DNA of 64,000 nt from SHZI01 sp963698405. Lineage in GTDB: Bacteria > Pseudomonadota > Gammaproteobacteria > Steroidobacterales > GCA-2729495. A program made the position numbers and the translations under genes. The stretch covers positions 1 through 64,000 of the forward strand of contig CAVOQT010000015.1 of assembly GCA_963698405.1 (NCBI GenBank), given 5' to 3'. Positions 1-8,653 of the stretch are shown here, in pieces. Within the stretch, counting starts at the first letter, position 1. Every line of letters begins with the position of its first letter. Under the pieces are notes generated by a model, which saw only the letters and a program-made list of their open reading frames with translations, was not told the origin of the DNA and ran no database searches.

Positions 1-200
1 TGAAACAACTCAGAAGATTCGAGCAGCGCCTTCGATGGGATACAACCGGCATTCAGGCAGGTACCGCCCAAGGCGTGTTTGCCATCGCGGTTTTTCCAGG
101 CATCGATACAGGCAACGCGCAGCCCGTTCTGGGCTGCGCGGATGGCGGTAATGTAACCAGCTGGCCCACCACCGATGACGATCACGTCGTACTTGCTCAC
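1..200 (-). CDS. lpd: Dihydrolipoyl dehydrogenase (E3), N-terminal part, cut by window edge
   Basis: Only the first 66 codons are present; the rest lies beyond position 1. The protein starts at a GTG at 198-200 and reads MSKYDVIVIGGGPAGY, the FAD-binding Rossmann GxGxxG signature. The redox-active disulfide motif GGTCLNAGCIPSK follows at about residues 48-60. E3 is a flavoprotein that reoxidises dihydrolipoyl groups with NAD+, here presumably for the 2-oxoglutarate dehydrogenase complex, because it lies 16 bases downstream of sucB on the same strand. An AAGGTGAG-like stretch at the start may act as its ribosome binding site. Pyruvate dehydrogenase may share this E3, but no aceEF is in the window. 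Confidence 0.95.
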   Translation of the reverse strand, partial: MSKYDVIVIGGGPAGYITAIRAAQNGLRVACIDAWKNRDGKHALGGTCLNAGCIPSKALLESSELF

Positions 201-216
201 CTTCGCTCTCCTCGCC

Positions 217-1422
217 TCAGACACCCAGCAGGAGCCGCGCCGGATCTTCGAGCGTTTCCTTCATCGCCACCAGAAACTGCACTGCTTCGCGGCCATCGAC
301 GATGCGATGGTCATAGGTCAGCGCGATATACATCATTGGACGCACCACGATCTGCCCGTCCACCACCATCGGTCGTTCCTGGATCTTGTGCATACCCAGG
401 ATGCCGCTCTGCGGAGGGTTGATGATCGGCGTCGACAGCAACGAGCCGAATACACCACCATTGGTCAGCGTAAAGGTGCCGCCAACCAGGTCATCCATGC
501 CGAGCGCACCATCGCGCGCCTTGCGGCCAAACTCGGCAATCGCCATCTCGATGGCCGGCAGGCTGAGACGATCGGCATCGCGTACCACCGGCACGACCAG
601 ACCTCGGTCGGTTGAGACTGCAACACCGATATCGTAGTAGTCGTGATAAACGATATCCTGATCTTCGATCGAGGCATTCACGCCCGGATAGCGTCGCAGC
701 GCTTCGATCGCCGCCTTGATGAAGAAGCCCATGAAACCAAGTCGCGCACCATGCTGTTTCTCGAAGGCTTCTTTATAGCGACTGCGCAGGTCCAGCACCG
801 CAGTCAGATCGACTTCGTTGAAGGTGGTCAGCATCGCGGCCGTCTGCTGCGCCGTGACCAGCCGTTCCGCGATACGCGCACGCAAGCGGGTCATCGGTAC
901 ACGTCGCTCAATCCGGCTGGCCGTCGTCGCCAGTTCCGGCACAGATACACGTGCAGCGACAGGCCGTTCTACGACATCGCTCTTCTGGATACGCCCCTGG
1001 GGACCGCTACCCTTGAGTGTTGTCGTATCGATGCCCTGCTCCGCTGCCAGTCGGCGTACGGCTGGACCGGTCTTGCCCGCATTCCGCTCCGTGACCGCTG
1101 CGCTGCCCGGCTTTTCCTTGCCGGCTGCCGAAGAGACTGCGATCGTCCCGGCTGTCGGAGCTGCGCTGGTCGGCGCACCATCGGCCAGCACTTCAAAGGT
1201 CGCCAACACCTCGCCTCCAGTCACCGTACTGCCCGCATCGATCCGGATCTCACGCAATATTCCGCGTTGCGGTGCCGGTACCTCAAGCACCACTTTATCC
1301 GTTTCGAGATCGGCGAGATTCTCATCGCGCTCAACCGTATCACCTGGCGCCTTGTGCCAGGTCACGAGGGTGGCGTCGGCTACCGACTCGGGCAGACGAG
1401 GTACCTTGACTTCAATCACCAT
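217..1422 (-). CDS. sucB: Dihydrolipoyllysine succinyltransferase (E2 of 2-oxoglutarate dehydrogenase)
   Basis: This 401-residue protein is close to the length of E. coli SucB (about 405). It carries succinyl groups from E1 to CoA. An N-terminal lipoyl domain holds the lipoylated lysine in DLETDKVVLEV near residue 43. An alanine/threonine/lysine-rich linker follows, then a peripheral-subunit-binding domain (PAVRRLAAEQGID), a second linker, and the catalytic domain with the TYDHRIVDGREAV histidine/aspartate motif near the C-terminus. I chose the ATG at 1422, which gives MVIEVKVPRLPES; a TTG two codons upstream is also open. It lies 41 bases after sucA and just before lpd, the usual order of the operon. 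The gene looks intact. Confidence 0.96.
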   Translation of the reverse strand: MVIEVKVPRLPESVADATLVTWHKAPGDTVERDENLADLETDKVVLEVPAPQRGILREIRIDAGSTVTGGEVLATFEVLADGAPTSAAPTAGTIAVSSAAGKEKPGSAAVTERNAGKTGPAVRRLAAEQGIDTTTLKGSGPQGRIQKSDVVERPVAARVSVPELATTASRIERRVPMTRLRARIAERLVTAQQTAAMLTTFNEVDLTAVLDLRSRYKEAFEKQHGARLGFMGFFIKAAIEALRRYPGVNASIEDQDIVYHDYYDIGVAVSTDRGLVVPVVRDADRLSLPAIEMAIAEFGRKARDGALGMDDLVGGTFTLTNGGVFGSLLSTPIINPPQSGILGMHKIQERPMVVDGQIVVRPMMYIALTYDHRIVDGREAVQFLVAMKETLEDPARLLLGV

Positions 1423-1463
1423 GTACAAATATCCCGTGATGGTCCGTGCTGCAATTCAGTCAG

Positions 1464-4288
1464 TCAGCGCACATCTGCAGACGGTGCGGTTTCCACCAGC
1501 ACCTGCTGCTGTTGGACATGCATCTGGAAAATACCAGGCGCCGGCGCTGCTGCGCCCGGACGACCCGCATAGTAAAGCTCCTGCTCTGGCTGCAGCGACC
1601 GCTGCAGCTGATGGCGGATCTGGTACCAGGCGCCCTGATTCTGCGGCTCCTCCTGGCACCAGACAATTTCCCGGGCCTGCGGATAACGAGCCAGCAACGC
1701 TGCATACTCAATACTTGGAAATGGGTAGAGCTGCTCGATACGGATCAATGCCACATCCGTCTGGTGGCTGGCACGCCGCGCCTCGAGCAGATCGAAGTAC
1801 ACCTTGCCGCTGCAGAACACGACACGGCGCACAGTTGCCTTATCCAGCGGATCGATCTCGTCGATGATGGGCTGGAAGCGCCCGCTGATCAGCTCTTCAA
1901 GAGGCGAACTCGACAATCGGTGACGCGCAGACTCTTCGGCGTCATCACGATCAACGGCTTGCGGAGCGCGCGCAGCATCTGCCTGCGCAGCATGTGGAAC
2001 ATCTGGCCCGGCGTGGATGGAATGCACACCTGCATGTTCTGCTCCGCACACAACTGCAGGAACCGCTCAAGACGTGCCGACGAGTGTTCCGGCCCCTGCC
2101 CCTCCTGTCCGTGCGGCAGAAACAGCACCAGACCGCACAGCCGGCCCCACTTGGCTTCACCCGAACTGATGAACTGGTCGATGACCACCTGCGCACCATT
2201 GCAGAAATCGCCGAACTGCGCCTCCCAGATCACCAGTGCATCCGGATCAGTACTGGAATAGCCATATTCAAAGCCGAGTACCGCCTCCTCGGACAGCAAC
2301 GAGTCAGTCACGGTAAAGCGGCTGCGATCCTTGCCGCTGGACAGATTGTCGATCGGCGTCCAGGTCTGCTCGGTCAACTGGTCGTGCAGCACACAGTGGC
2401 GGTGAAAGAAGGTTCCGCGACCGCTGTCCTGGCCGGTCAGCCGCACATTGATCCCGGCGCGGACCAGACTGCCATAGGCCATCAGCTCTGCAAAACCCCA
2501 GTCCATCGGCAACTCACCGGCTGCCATGCGTTCGCGATCCGTGACCACCCGGGCGACGCGCGGATGCAAGCTGAAGTGCTGCGGAGTGCTATTGATGTCG
2601 CGTCCCAGTACAGAAACTTCTTCACGGCTCAGCGCAGTCGTCGCGGGCTCGTCCCAATCAGCTTTGACAAAGCGACTCCAGTCCACCGTGTATTCGTTGC
2701 CCAGCATGCCGAGCGCAGCCTGTGGCAGCGAGTGACCTGCCTCGACACGCGCCCGGTACTCCTCGCTGATGCGCTCCGCTTCCGGAGCGTCGAGCACGCC
2801 ACGGTCCATCAGTTTCCGGGCATAGATCTGTCGTGTCGTCGGATGCTTGCGGATGGTCTGGTACATGATCGGCTGCGTAGCGCCCGGTTCATCGGCCTCG
2901 TTGTGGCCATGGCGCCGGTAGCAGACCAGATCGATCACGACATCCTTGTGGAAGGTCTGACGGTATTCCAGCGCCAGTCGCGTGACGAACACCACCGCCT
3001 CCGGGTCATCACCATTCACGTGCAGCACCGGCGCTTCGATCATGCGCGCGATATCGCTGCAGTAGGCTGTAGAGCGTGCATCGCGCGGATCACTGATGGT
3101 AAAACCGACCTGGTTGTTGCAGACGATATGCAAGGTGCCGCCGGTCTTGAAACCACGCGTCTGGGAGAGCTGGAAGGTCTCGGCCACTACGCCCTGCCCG
3201 GCAAATGCAGCATCACCGTGCAGCAGCACCGGCAGGATTTCCGTACCGTCGCCGTCGCCGCGGCGTTCCTGCCGCGCGCGCACCGAGCCTTCGACGACCG
3301 GATTGACGATTTCAAGGTGCGAAGGATTGAAGGACAGCACCACATGCACGTTGCCGCCCGGTGTCCGGATATCGGAGGAGAAGCCCATGTGGTACTTCAC
3401 GTCACCGGAGCCCTTTACCCGCGCCGGATCATAAACACCCTCAAACTCGGAGAACAACGCCTGCGGTGCCTTGCCCAGGATATTGACCAGCACATTGATC
3501 CGGCCACGATGCGCCATGCCGAGCACGATCTCCTGGATACCGTTGGCACCACCCTGCTGAATCAGGTCATCGAGCAGCGGCACCAGGCTGTCGCCGCCTT
3601 CAAGCGAAAAGCGTTTCTGGCCCACGTAGCGCGTATGCAGATACCGCTCTATACCTTCCGCGGCAGTCAACTGCCTGAAAATATGGCGACGCTCGTCGTC
3701 ACTGTAACGCTCGCTGAGCATGCCCCGCTCAAGCCGCTCGCGAATCCAGCGCCGCTCCCGACCTCGGGACAGATGCGCATAATCAGCACCAACCGTACCC
3801 GCATAAACGCGCTTCAGCGTACTGAGCAGATCACGCAGGGTCATGCGCACATCCGTCTGTCCGGCAAAGTTACCCACGTAAAACTCGGTGTCGAAATCAG
3901 CCTCGCCCAGCCCCAGCTGATCAAGGCGCATGACAGCGGGCATCGGACGCTTGTCCAGTCCAAGCGGATCCAGATCCGCGATCTGGTGACCGCGCAGGCT
4001 GTAAATCTGGATCAGGCGCGAAACGGCCGCCTGCTTTTCGACCGCTGGTTGCACACCGGCCCGCTGTACAGCGGAGCCTGCCGGCGGGAATGAGCGGACA
4101 AACGTGGCAGGACCGGAACTCGCTGCTGTACCGGGCACCGGCGGAGCCTGCTCGGCAAAGAACTGGCGCCACTGGATATTTACCGACCCCGGGTCTTTCA
4201 ACCAGCTCGCGTAGAGGTCTTCGACGTAATCTGCGTTACCTGCAAAAAGCGGCGACGCGGCATAGAGCTGCTGCAGTTTGTGACTCAT
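1464..4288 (-). CDS. sucA: 2-oxoglutarate dehydrogenase E1 component, with one apparent frameshift
   Basis: SucA is the thiamine diphosphate-dependent decarboxylase of the TCA-cycle complex. The N-terminus (MSHKLQQLYAASPLFAGNAD), the HGDAAFAGQG segment, the thiamine-site stretch CYRRHGHNEADEP and the C-terminal VVWCQEEP-type motif (IVWCQEEPQNQGAW) are all visible. The reading frame breaks near 1925. After KPLIVMTPKSL the first frame runs to a stop at 1889, while the expected continuation (RHRLSSSPLEEL) is in the next frame and ends at 1464. One missing base would restore about 941 residues, the normal length. Because the enzyme is central and both halves are well conserved, a sequencing error is the likelier cause. 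It starts only 18 bases after the aldo/keto reductase. Confidence 0.9.
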
Positions 4289-4306
4289 GACCAGCTGGTT
4301 AATACA

Positions 4307-5392
4307 TCAGAAAAATGTGAGGGCATCGCGGATTCTACCTTGTCTGTCGAACAGGCTCATCGTACGTTGCAGGGACTGAATCCTGCGCAATGAGTCCTCT
4401 GACAGTCGTGAACCTGAAACCATACCGAAATTGCTGTCAGCCTGCGCGACTGACTTGGTGCCGAGAATCACCGTGGAGGTCTCGGCAAAGCACAAGGGAT
4501 AGCAGGCTGCACCAACTGCCATCGAACCGACTTCGGTTTCGATAAAGCGAAATTGCTCCACCGCATCGACCGTCGCGGCGATCTTTTCCGGCGTCCAGTC
4601 ATGGCGCTGGTCACCTGGATCAGGAAATACCGCATCACGTCGGTACTTGCCGGTGAGAAAGCCCTCCTTCAGCGACGACCGGATGATCACGCCGACACCG
4701 GTCCGCCGAATCAGGTCCAGCTTGGCCAGAAAGGGATCAGGATCAAGCAGGCTGAATGGCAGCTGGATCACGTCGATCCGTCTGTGCTTCAGCACACTGT
4801 CTATGTCTGATATTGAATACAGGGACAAACCAACCAGCCTGGCCTTGCCGGCTTTCTTGATCCGGTATAGAGCCTCGTACAACTCCTGCTCCGAGCGGGA
4901 TGGCGCCCAGTGGATCTGATACAGATCCACTGCATCGAGCCCCAAACGACCGAGTTGCGTTTCGAGCGTCGCCTCAAGACCTTCCGACTGCCCGGAGTAC
5001 TTTGTCGCGACCACCCACTTGGAGCGACGACCAGCCAGGAACTCGCCGAGCACCGCCTCCGAATCACCATAGACCATTGCCGTATCGACAAAATTACAAC
5101 CCAGCTCCTCAGCCCGGGACAGGCTCCGCAATGATTCAGCCCGGTCTACACTGCCGTAAGCGCCACCGATACCCCATGCACCGAAGCCGACTTCAGAAAC
5201 ACTGACACCACTGGCGCCCAGCGCACGGTATTTCATTCCACCGCCAGGCTGTTGCATGGCTTCAGCTATGGGCTGCGGCATCCAGTTCGACATGTTCCGG
5301 CTCAGGGCTGCTCTAGCCAATCCGCCCGTCAGGGCCGCTGCTGATCCGGCCAGCAAGCCTCCCAATATCACGCGTCGCTGCATAGAAAACAT
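4307..5392 (-). CDS. Aldo/keto reductase with a Tat-like signal peptide
   Basis: A 361-residue aldo/keto reductase of the bacterial YghZ/Tas-like type. The classic catalytic tetrad is visible as Asp103 (FVDTA), Tyr108 (MVYGD), Lys131 (VATKYSG) and His161 (YQIHWAP). The N-terminus has a twin arginine (MQRRVIL) followed by a hydrophobic, alanine-rich stretch ending near ARAA, which suggests Tat export or membrane anchoring of the folded, NADPH-loaded enzyme. ATG codons at 5392 and 5383 both fit; either keeps the twin arginine. The substrate cannot be told from sequence. It lies 18 bases upstream of sucA on the same strand and is probably co-transcribed with it. Confidence 0.85.
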   Translation of the reverse strand: MFSMQRRVILGGLLAGSAAALTGGLARAALSRNMSNWMPQPIAEAMQQPGGGMKYRALGASGVSVSEVGFGAWGIGGAYGSVDRAESLRSLSRAEELGCNFVDTAMVYGDSEAVLGEFLAGRRSKWVVATKYSGQSEGLEATLETQLGRLGLDAVDLYQIHWAPSRSEQELYEALYRIKKAGKARLVGLSLYSISDIDSVLKHRRIDVIQLPFSLLDPDPFLAKLDLIRRTGVGVIIRSSLKEGFLTGKYRRDAVFPDPGDQRHDWTPEKIAATVDAVEQFRFIETEVGSMAVGAACYPLCFAETSTVILGTKSVAQADSNFGMVSGSRLSEDSLRRIQSLQRTMSLFDRQGRIRDALTFF

Positions 5393-5419
5393 TCCCGGCC
5401 CGTGGACGCAGACGGATTG

Positions 5420-6013
5420 TCAAAAATAAACGACAAACATCCAGATCTCATACACCAGCAGCAAGGCATAGCCGGCACAGAAGAACTGCAGCAGCCAGAC
5501 CACCGGGAAGAAGCCCATGAACTGGCGCCGTGCAACGACTGCAAGCAACACCGCAGACAGACAGGTACTGCCAATCTTGACGGCCAGAAAAGCCTTCACA
5601 TCGTGCGTGATCAGAGCGTTCATGAGCACATTGACCTCCTGCGCACCGGATGCAAGGAGATTCAGCGTAAATAGCGCGTCGGTACAACTCATCAGCACGA
5701 CGGCCAGAACCAGGTAAAGCACACGGGGCTCATGCCAGTCCAGAAAGACGCGCTCATGGTCCCCGTCACGCCGCCCATGACGCCGCCGGGGACGGAAACT
5801 CCCATAGGTGAATGACCAGAACGAGTGGGTCCGTCGCTCGTTGGCACGACGTTCAACAGCAGCGGGTATATTTGGTACCTGGCCCGTCAGACGCTGAAAC
5901 CAGCGACTCCAGGCCGACACCTGTATACCACCCGTCGCTGCGCGTTCAGCCTGCGGTCGGAGTGAATGCCCCACGCACCGATTTCCTCGTACCATGCAAT
6001 CTATCAGTAGCAT
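5420..6013 (-). CDS. DUF5658-like membrane protein
   Basis: A 197-residue protein, if started at the ATG at 6013; a later ATG at 5995 and a TTG at 6055 are alternatives. The first half is arginine-rich and soluble. The second half holds about three membrane helices beginning at HEPRVLYLVLAVVLMSCTDALFTLNLL, then VNVLMNALI, then FMGFFPVVWLLQFFCAGYALLLVYEIW. The CTDALFTLNLL...EVNVLMNALI layout resembles DUF5658 proteins, whose role is unknown. It is divergent from the HicB-like gene and lies 27 bases upstream of the aldo/keto reductase on the same strand. Confidence 0.6.
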   Translation of the reverse strand: MLLIDCMVRGNRCVGHSLRPQAERAATGGIQVSAWSRWFQRLTGQVPNIPAAVERRANERRTHSFWSFTYGSFRPRRRHGRRDGDHERVFLDWHEPRVLYLVLAVVLMSCTDALFTLNLLASGAQEVNVLMNALITHDVKAFLAVKIGSTCLSAVLLAVVARRQFMGFFPVVWLLQFFCAGYALLLVYEIWMFVVYF

Positions 6014-6075
6014 ATTAGAGAGTCCGGCAACGCAGCAGCTTGTTGCAGTTCGCAAACCGGCACCCGGGGTTCACC

Positions 6076-6369
6076 ATGCTGTTCAGCGTTGCCTTGATGA
6101 AAACCACAGACGGGGGACTGCGTGCCGCCGTGCCAGACCTGCCCGCCTGCGATCTAGGCGGCCGTACGGAACAGGAACTGTTGCCGAAATTACGCCTGCG
6201 CGTCGAAGATGAAATCACCTGCCTGCTGATGGCGAACAAGCCCTTGCCTGACACGCGCCTGGGTGCACCACCATCGGACTATGTAGCTCAAGACCCGGTG
6301 CGCTGGCTCAGTCTGCATATCAATCTGGCTCACCTCGAAGCGCTCGCCAGACATCAGCAGCGCCGCTGA
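6076..6369 (+). CDS. HicB-like (type II antitoxin-fold) protein, solitary
   Basis: A 97-residue protein. The N-terminal half (FSVALMKTTDGGLRAAVPDLPACDLGGRTEQELLPKLRLRVEDEI) matches the partial RNase-H-like HicB fold: a strand, then VPDLPxC, a glycine-rich turn and an amphipathic helix. I chose the ATG at 6076, which follows CCGGGGTTCACC, over an ATG 12 codons upstream. No HicA toxin gene (about 60 residues with a conserved histidine) is next to it, so an antitoxin role is not supported here. No DNA-binding domain is evident in the C-terminal part. The assignment rests on fold-like sequence only. Confidence 0.55.
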   Translation: MLFSVALMKTTDGGLRAAVPDLPACDLGGRTEQELLPKLRLRVEDEITCLLMANKPLPDTRLGAPPSDYVAQDPVRWLSLHINLAHLEALARHQQRR

Positions 6370-6385
6370 CAGCAGACCGTCTGTT

Positions 6386-7087
6386 CTATTTCGGACGAAC
6401 GGGCGCGTCGTCTACAGTGGTCATCGTGGTACCGGGCTGCATTTCACCAGTCGCCAGCGCCTTCAGGTAGTTCACCGTGGCCAGGTGGCAGTAGCTCTGA
6501 CCCTGGAAGTTCACCGGCAGAAACATGGTGATCCAGCTGTCGTAGTCCTGATACAGGCCAGGCGAACTGATGCGTACAGCGCCATTGTCGCCCCGATAGC
6601 TGAGCTGAAAATCAGCCAGGTAAGACCGCCCGGTCGTATAGGGTTCGTTCGCATCGATGACAAAGGCAGCGGCTTTGGCTGCCGCCGCAGCCTGGTTCGC
6701 TTGCCGCAATTCAGCCACGGCCTGCGCCTGCAGTTGCCGGCTGAGATCAGGACAATAGAGCTGCTTTCCCGCTGCTTGCGCACCATAAGTTGCGCGCAAG
6801 TGCGCCGCCGTCTTTACCTTGCAGGACACCATGACTGGCAACTTCCCCGCATAGCTCACTACCTGGTAAATCTGCAGCGGATCGACCTGCGGTTTTGAAT
6901 GCCGGTATGAGGGCATATCGGTAAACACTGTATTTTTCCCGACCAGCTTTGTACTGGCGAGAATCTGCTGAGCAGCCACGCAAAAGGCTGGTGACTCTGC
7001 TGCCGGCAGGGGTGCCGCCAGCAACATGCCAGGAGACAGGATCACCATACCGGCAACCAGCATCAACAGACCGCGAAACGTTCGCAT
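6386..7087 (-). CDS. Secreted protein of unknown function
   Basis: A 233-residue protein with a clear Sec signal peptide (MRTFRGLLMLVAGMVILSPGMLLA followed by AP). The ATG at 7087 is preferred because AAGGGG lies nine bases upstream; the open frame extends further but without such a site. The mature part contains four cysteines, an alanine-rich helical stretch (AELRQANQAAAAAKAAA) and no motif I recognise. It is 31 bases downstream of a cytochrome c gene on the same strand, so it may act with that periplasmic electron carrier, but this is inference from position only. Confidence 0.65.
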   Translation of the reverse strand: MRTFRGLLMLVAGMVILSPGMLLAAPLPAAESPAFCVAAQQILASTKLVGKNTVFTDMPSYRHSKPQVDPLQIYQVVSYAGKLPVMVSCKVKTAAHLRATYGAQAAGKQLYCPDLSRQLQAQAVAELRQANQAAAAAKAAAFVIDANEPYTTGRSYLADFQLSYRGDNGAVRISSPGLYQDYDSWITMFLPVNFQGQSYCHLATVNYLKALATGEMQPGTTMTTVDDAPVRPK

Positions 7088-7118
7088 CACAAGAAACCCC
7101 TTGATCACAACCATCTGG

Positions 7119-7574
7119 TTACTGCTGGATCGAGCGCAGGTAGCCGACAAGCTTGTCGATGAGGCCCTGGGCAGCCTGCCGACCTGGTTGATCTGGTGGT
7201 GCCTGTGCTTCGAGTTCATAACCCCATACAGGCATATCGCGCAGGCCATGTGCAGGAAGCACTGCCCGCCCATCAACGATCTCGCGTATTCGCTGCTCGG
7301 GAAATTCGCCGTTCTGCTGTCGCCGTGAGATACGGGTCAGGTCGGGAACCATCACCTTGATCGTTTCTGCTACCGGCCCATCGCCATATGCCTGTCGTCC
7401 ATGACAACTGGCACAAAAGCGCTGATACAGCTGTGACCCGGTGTAGCTCAGCAGCGGATCAAGCTCAGTGGCATACGACGCAGAAGTCGTACCGAGCAGC
7501 AGTGCCACAGTGACAAGCAGACTACGCAACAAGATCCTTCTCCCGAGTCTCCAAGCCGAGTGTTGATCTTGCAT
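7119..7574 (-). CDS. Class I cytochrome c, periplasmic
   Basis: A 151-residue monohaem cytochrome. An N-terminal arginine-rich stretch and a hydrophobic segment (LLRSLLVTVALLLGTTSASYA) form a signal peptide or anchor. The haem-binding motif is FCASCHG near residue 55, and the likely axial methionine is in LRDMPVWG near residue 112. The LYQRFCASCHGRQAYGDGPVA context resembles small cytochromes that act as electron donors or as subunits of respiratory or dehydrogenase complexes. The partner is unknown; the gene downstream codes for a secreted protein. Confidence 0.85.
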   Translation of the reverse strand: MQDQHSAWRLGRRILLRSLLVTVALLLGTTSASYATELDPLLSYTGSQLYQRFCASCHGRQAYGDGPVAETIKVMVPDLTRISRRQQNGEFPEQRIREIVDGRAVLPAHGLRDMPVWGYELEAQAPPDQPGRQAAQGLIDKLVGYLRSIQQ

Positions 7575-7609
7575 TGTGGCAATGGCGACCGCAACCCGGG
7601 GGCGATCTG

Positions 7610-7882
7610 CTAGAACTTGTTCAATATCTGCTTTGCGCGGATTTCTTCGAGCTTCTTTACGGTGGCCCGGGTTTTGATCCGCCGGGCTTCGTCCTTGTCC
7701 ATGCCAGCCGCAACCGCCTGCTTGGCCGCATCAAGACGTTGCCGGCTGTGCTGCACCTTCAGGGTTCGCGAGGCAATCGCCCGGTCTACATGCAACAGGG
7801 CCGGTTCGACAGACAAATCGCCGGCAAAAAGCTGCTCTTCAAGTTCACGCTTGCGCGTCTGCAGTTGCTCCAGTGTCGCCAT
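7610..7882 (-). CDS. Small helical (coiled-coil) protein, unknown
   Basis: A 90-residue, highly charged protein starting MATLEQLQTRKRELEEQL at the ATG at 7882. The whole chain looks alpha-helical, with heptad-like leucine spacing at the start and a basic second half (DEARRIKTRATVKKLEEIRAKQI). No signal peptide or membrane segment is seen. The longer open frame upstream runs across the divergent promoter region and is not used. It is divergent from yjgA/darP, with 78 bases between the starts. I do not recognise the family. Confidence 0.5.
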   Translation of the reverse strand: MATLEQLQTRKRELEEQLFAGDLSVEPALLHVDRAIASRTLKVQHSRQRLDAAKQAVAAGMDKDEARRIKTRATVKKLEEIRAKQILNKF

Positions 7883-7960
7883 ATCTCTCGGTCTTGACCA
7901 TAAAGTCGTTATGCGTAACAGGTGGTTTATGATACACGCCCCCCGCAGGATCTCCGCTTC

Positions 7961-8578
7961 ATGTCGCGCAAACCCGGCAAGGGCTACTACATCGACGGCG
8001 AATTCGTGCCCCAGGGGAGCGACCTGGACCGGCAATTCAAGGCCGAAATGAAGGGAACCGAGGACCTGCCAGCCGCACTGACCTGAAGCGCGAGAGTGAG
8101 GAACTGCAGACGCTCGGCGAGGCTTTGCTGGCGCTGCATGGCGAAGCGCTGGAGCAGTTGCCCCTGTCACACGCCTTGCACAACGCCATTCTGGAGGGCC
8201 GGCGCATCAATGCCCGCGGTGGCGGCCGCCGTCAGCGGCAACTCATCGGCAAACTGATGCGTCAGCAGGAAGACGACAGCCATCGAGGCCATTCGCACCG
8301 CCATCGCACTGCAACACGGCCTGTCGGCGCGGGACAAGGCCACGCTGCATCTGGCCGAACGGTGGCGGGAGCGGCTGATTGCCGACGACGGCGCGCTCGA
8401 CCTGTGGCTCGCCGAACAATCGGACACGGATGCCCAGCAACTGCGGGCACTGATTCGTCAGGCCCGCAAGGACGCGGCACCTGAACAACCCGGCGGCCTA
8501 CCTCGCCACGGGCGGGCGTATCGCAGCATCTTTCAGCTGCTACGGAGTCACTTGAGGCAGAAAGAAGAGGAAGCCTGA
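7961..8578 (+). pseudogene. darP: Ribosome biogenesis factor YjgA/DarP (DUF615), two apparent frameshifts
   Basis: Three pieces in two frames together read as a YjgA/DarP protein of about 206 codons, slightly longer than the E. coli protein (about 183). Piece one is MSRKPGKGYYIDGEF... to GTEDLP. Piece two starts SRTDLKRESEELQTLGEAL and includes GRRINARGGGRRQRQLIGKLMR. Piece three starts IEAIRTAIALQHG and ends FQLLRSHLRQKEEEA at 8578. The breaks are near 8072 and 8277; the first looks like one base lost from a CC run. In E. coli the protein binds late 50S ribosomal precursors. Conservation on both sides of each break suggests base-call errors rather than decay. Confidence 0.75.
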
Positions 8579-8593
8579 CCCGGCCATGGCTTA

Positions 8594-8629
8594 CCCGGGA
8601 CGGCATCTGGAAGAGCATGCCGCCCCGGG
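8594..8629. terminator. Hairpin between convergent genes
   Basis: A 13-bp inverted repeat (arms 8594-8606 and 8617-8629, one mismatch, 10-base loop) lies between the stop of yjgA/darP and the stop of the convergent TonB receptor. Its place suits a bidirectional terminator, but no clear T-run follows on either strand. Confidence 0.45.
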
Positions 8630-8653
8630 GGCCAAGGGGAAAATCAGTCGCCG

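Noticed and set aside
1994..4093. A 699-codon open frame on the plus strand
   Set aside because: It lies opposite sucA. No start context or motif; the open frame comes from codon bias of the real gene.
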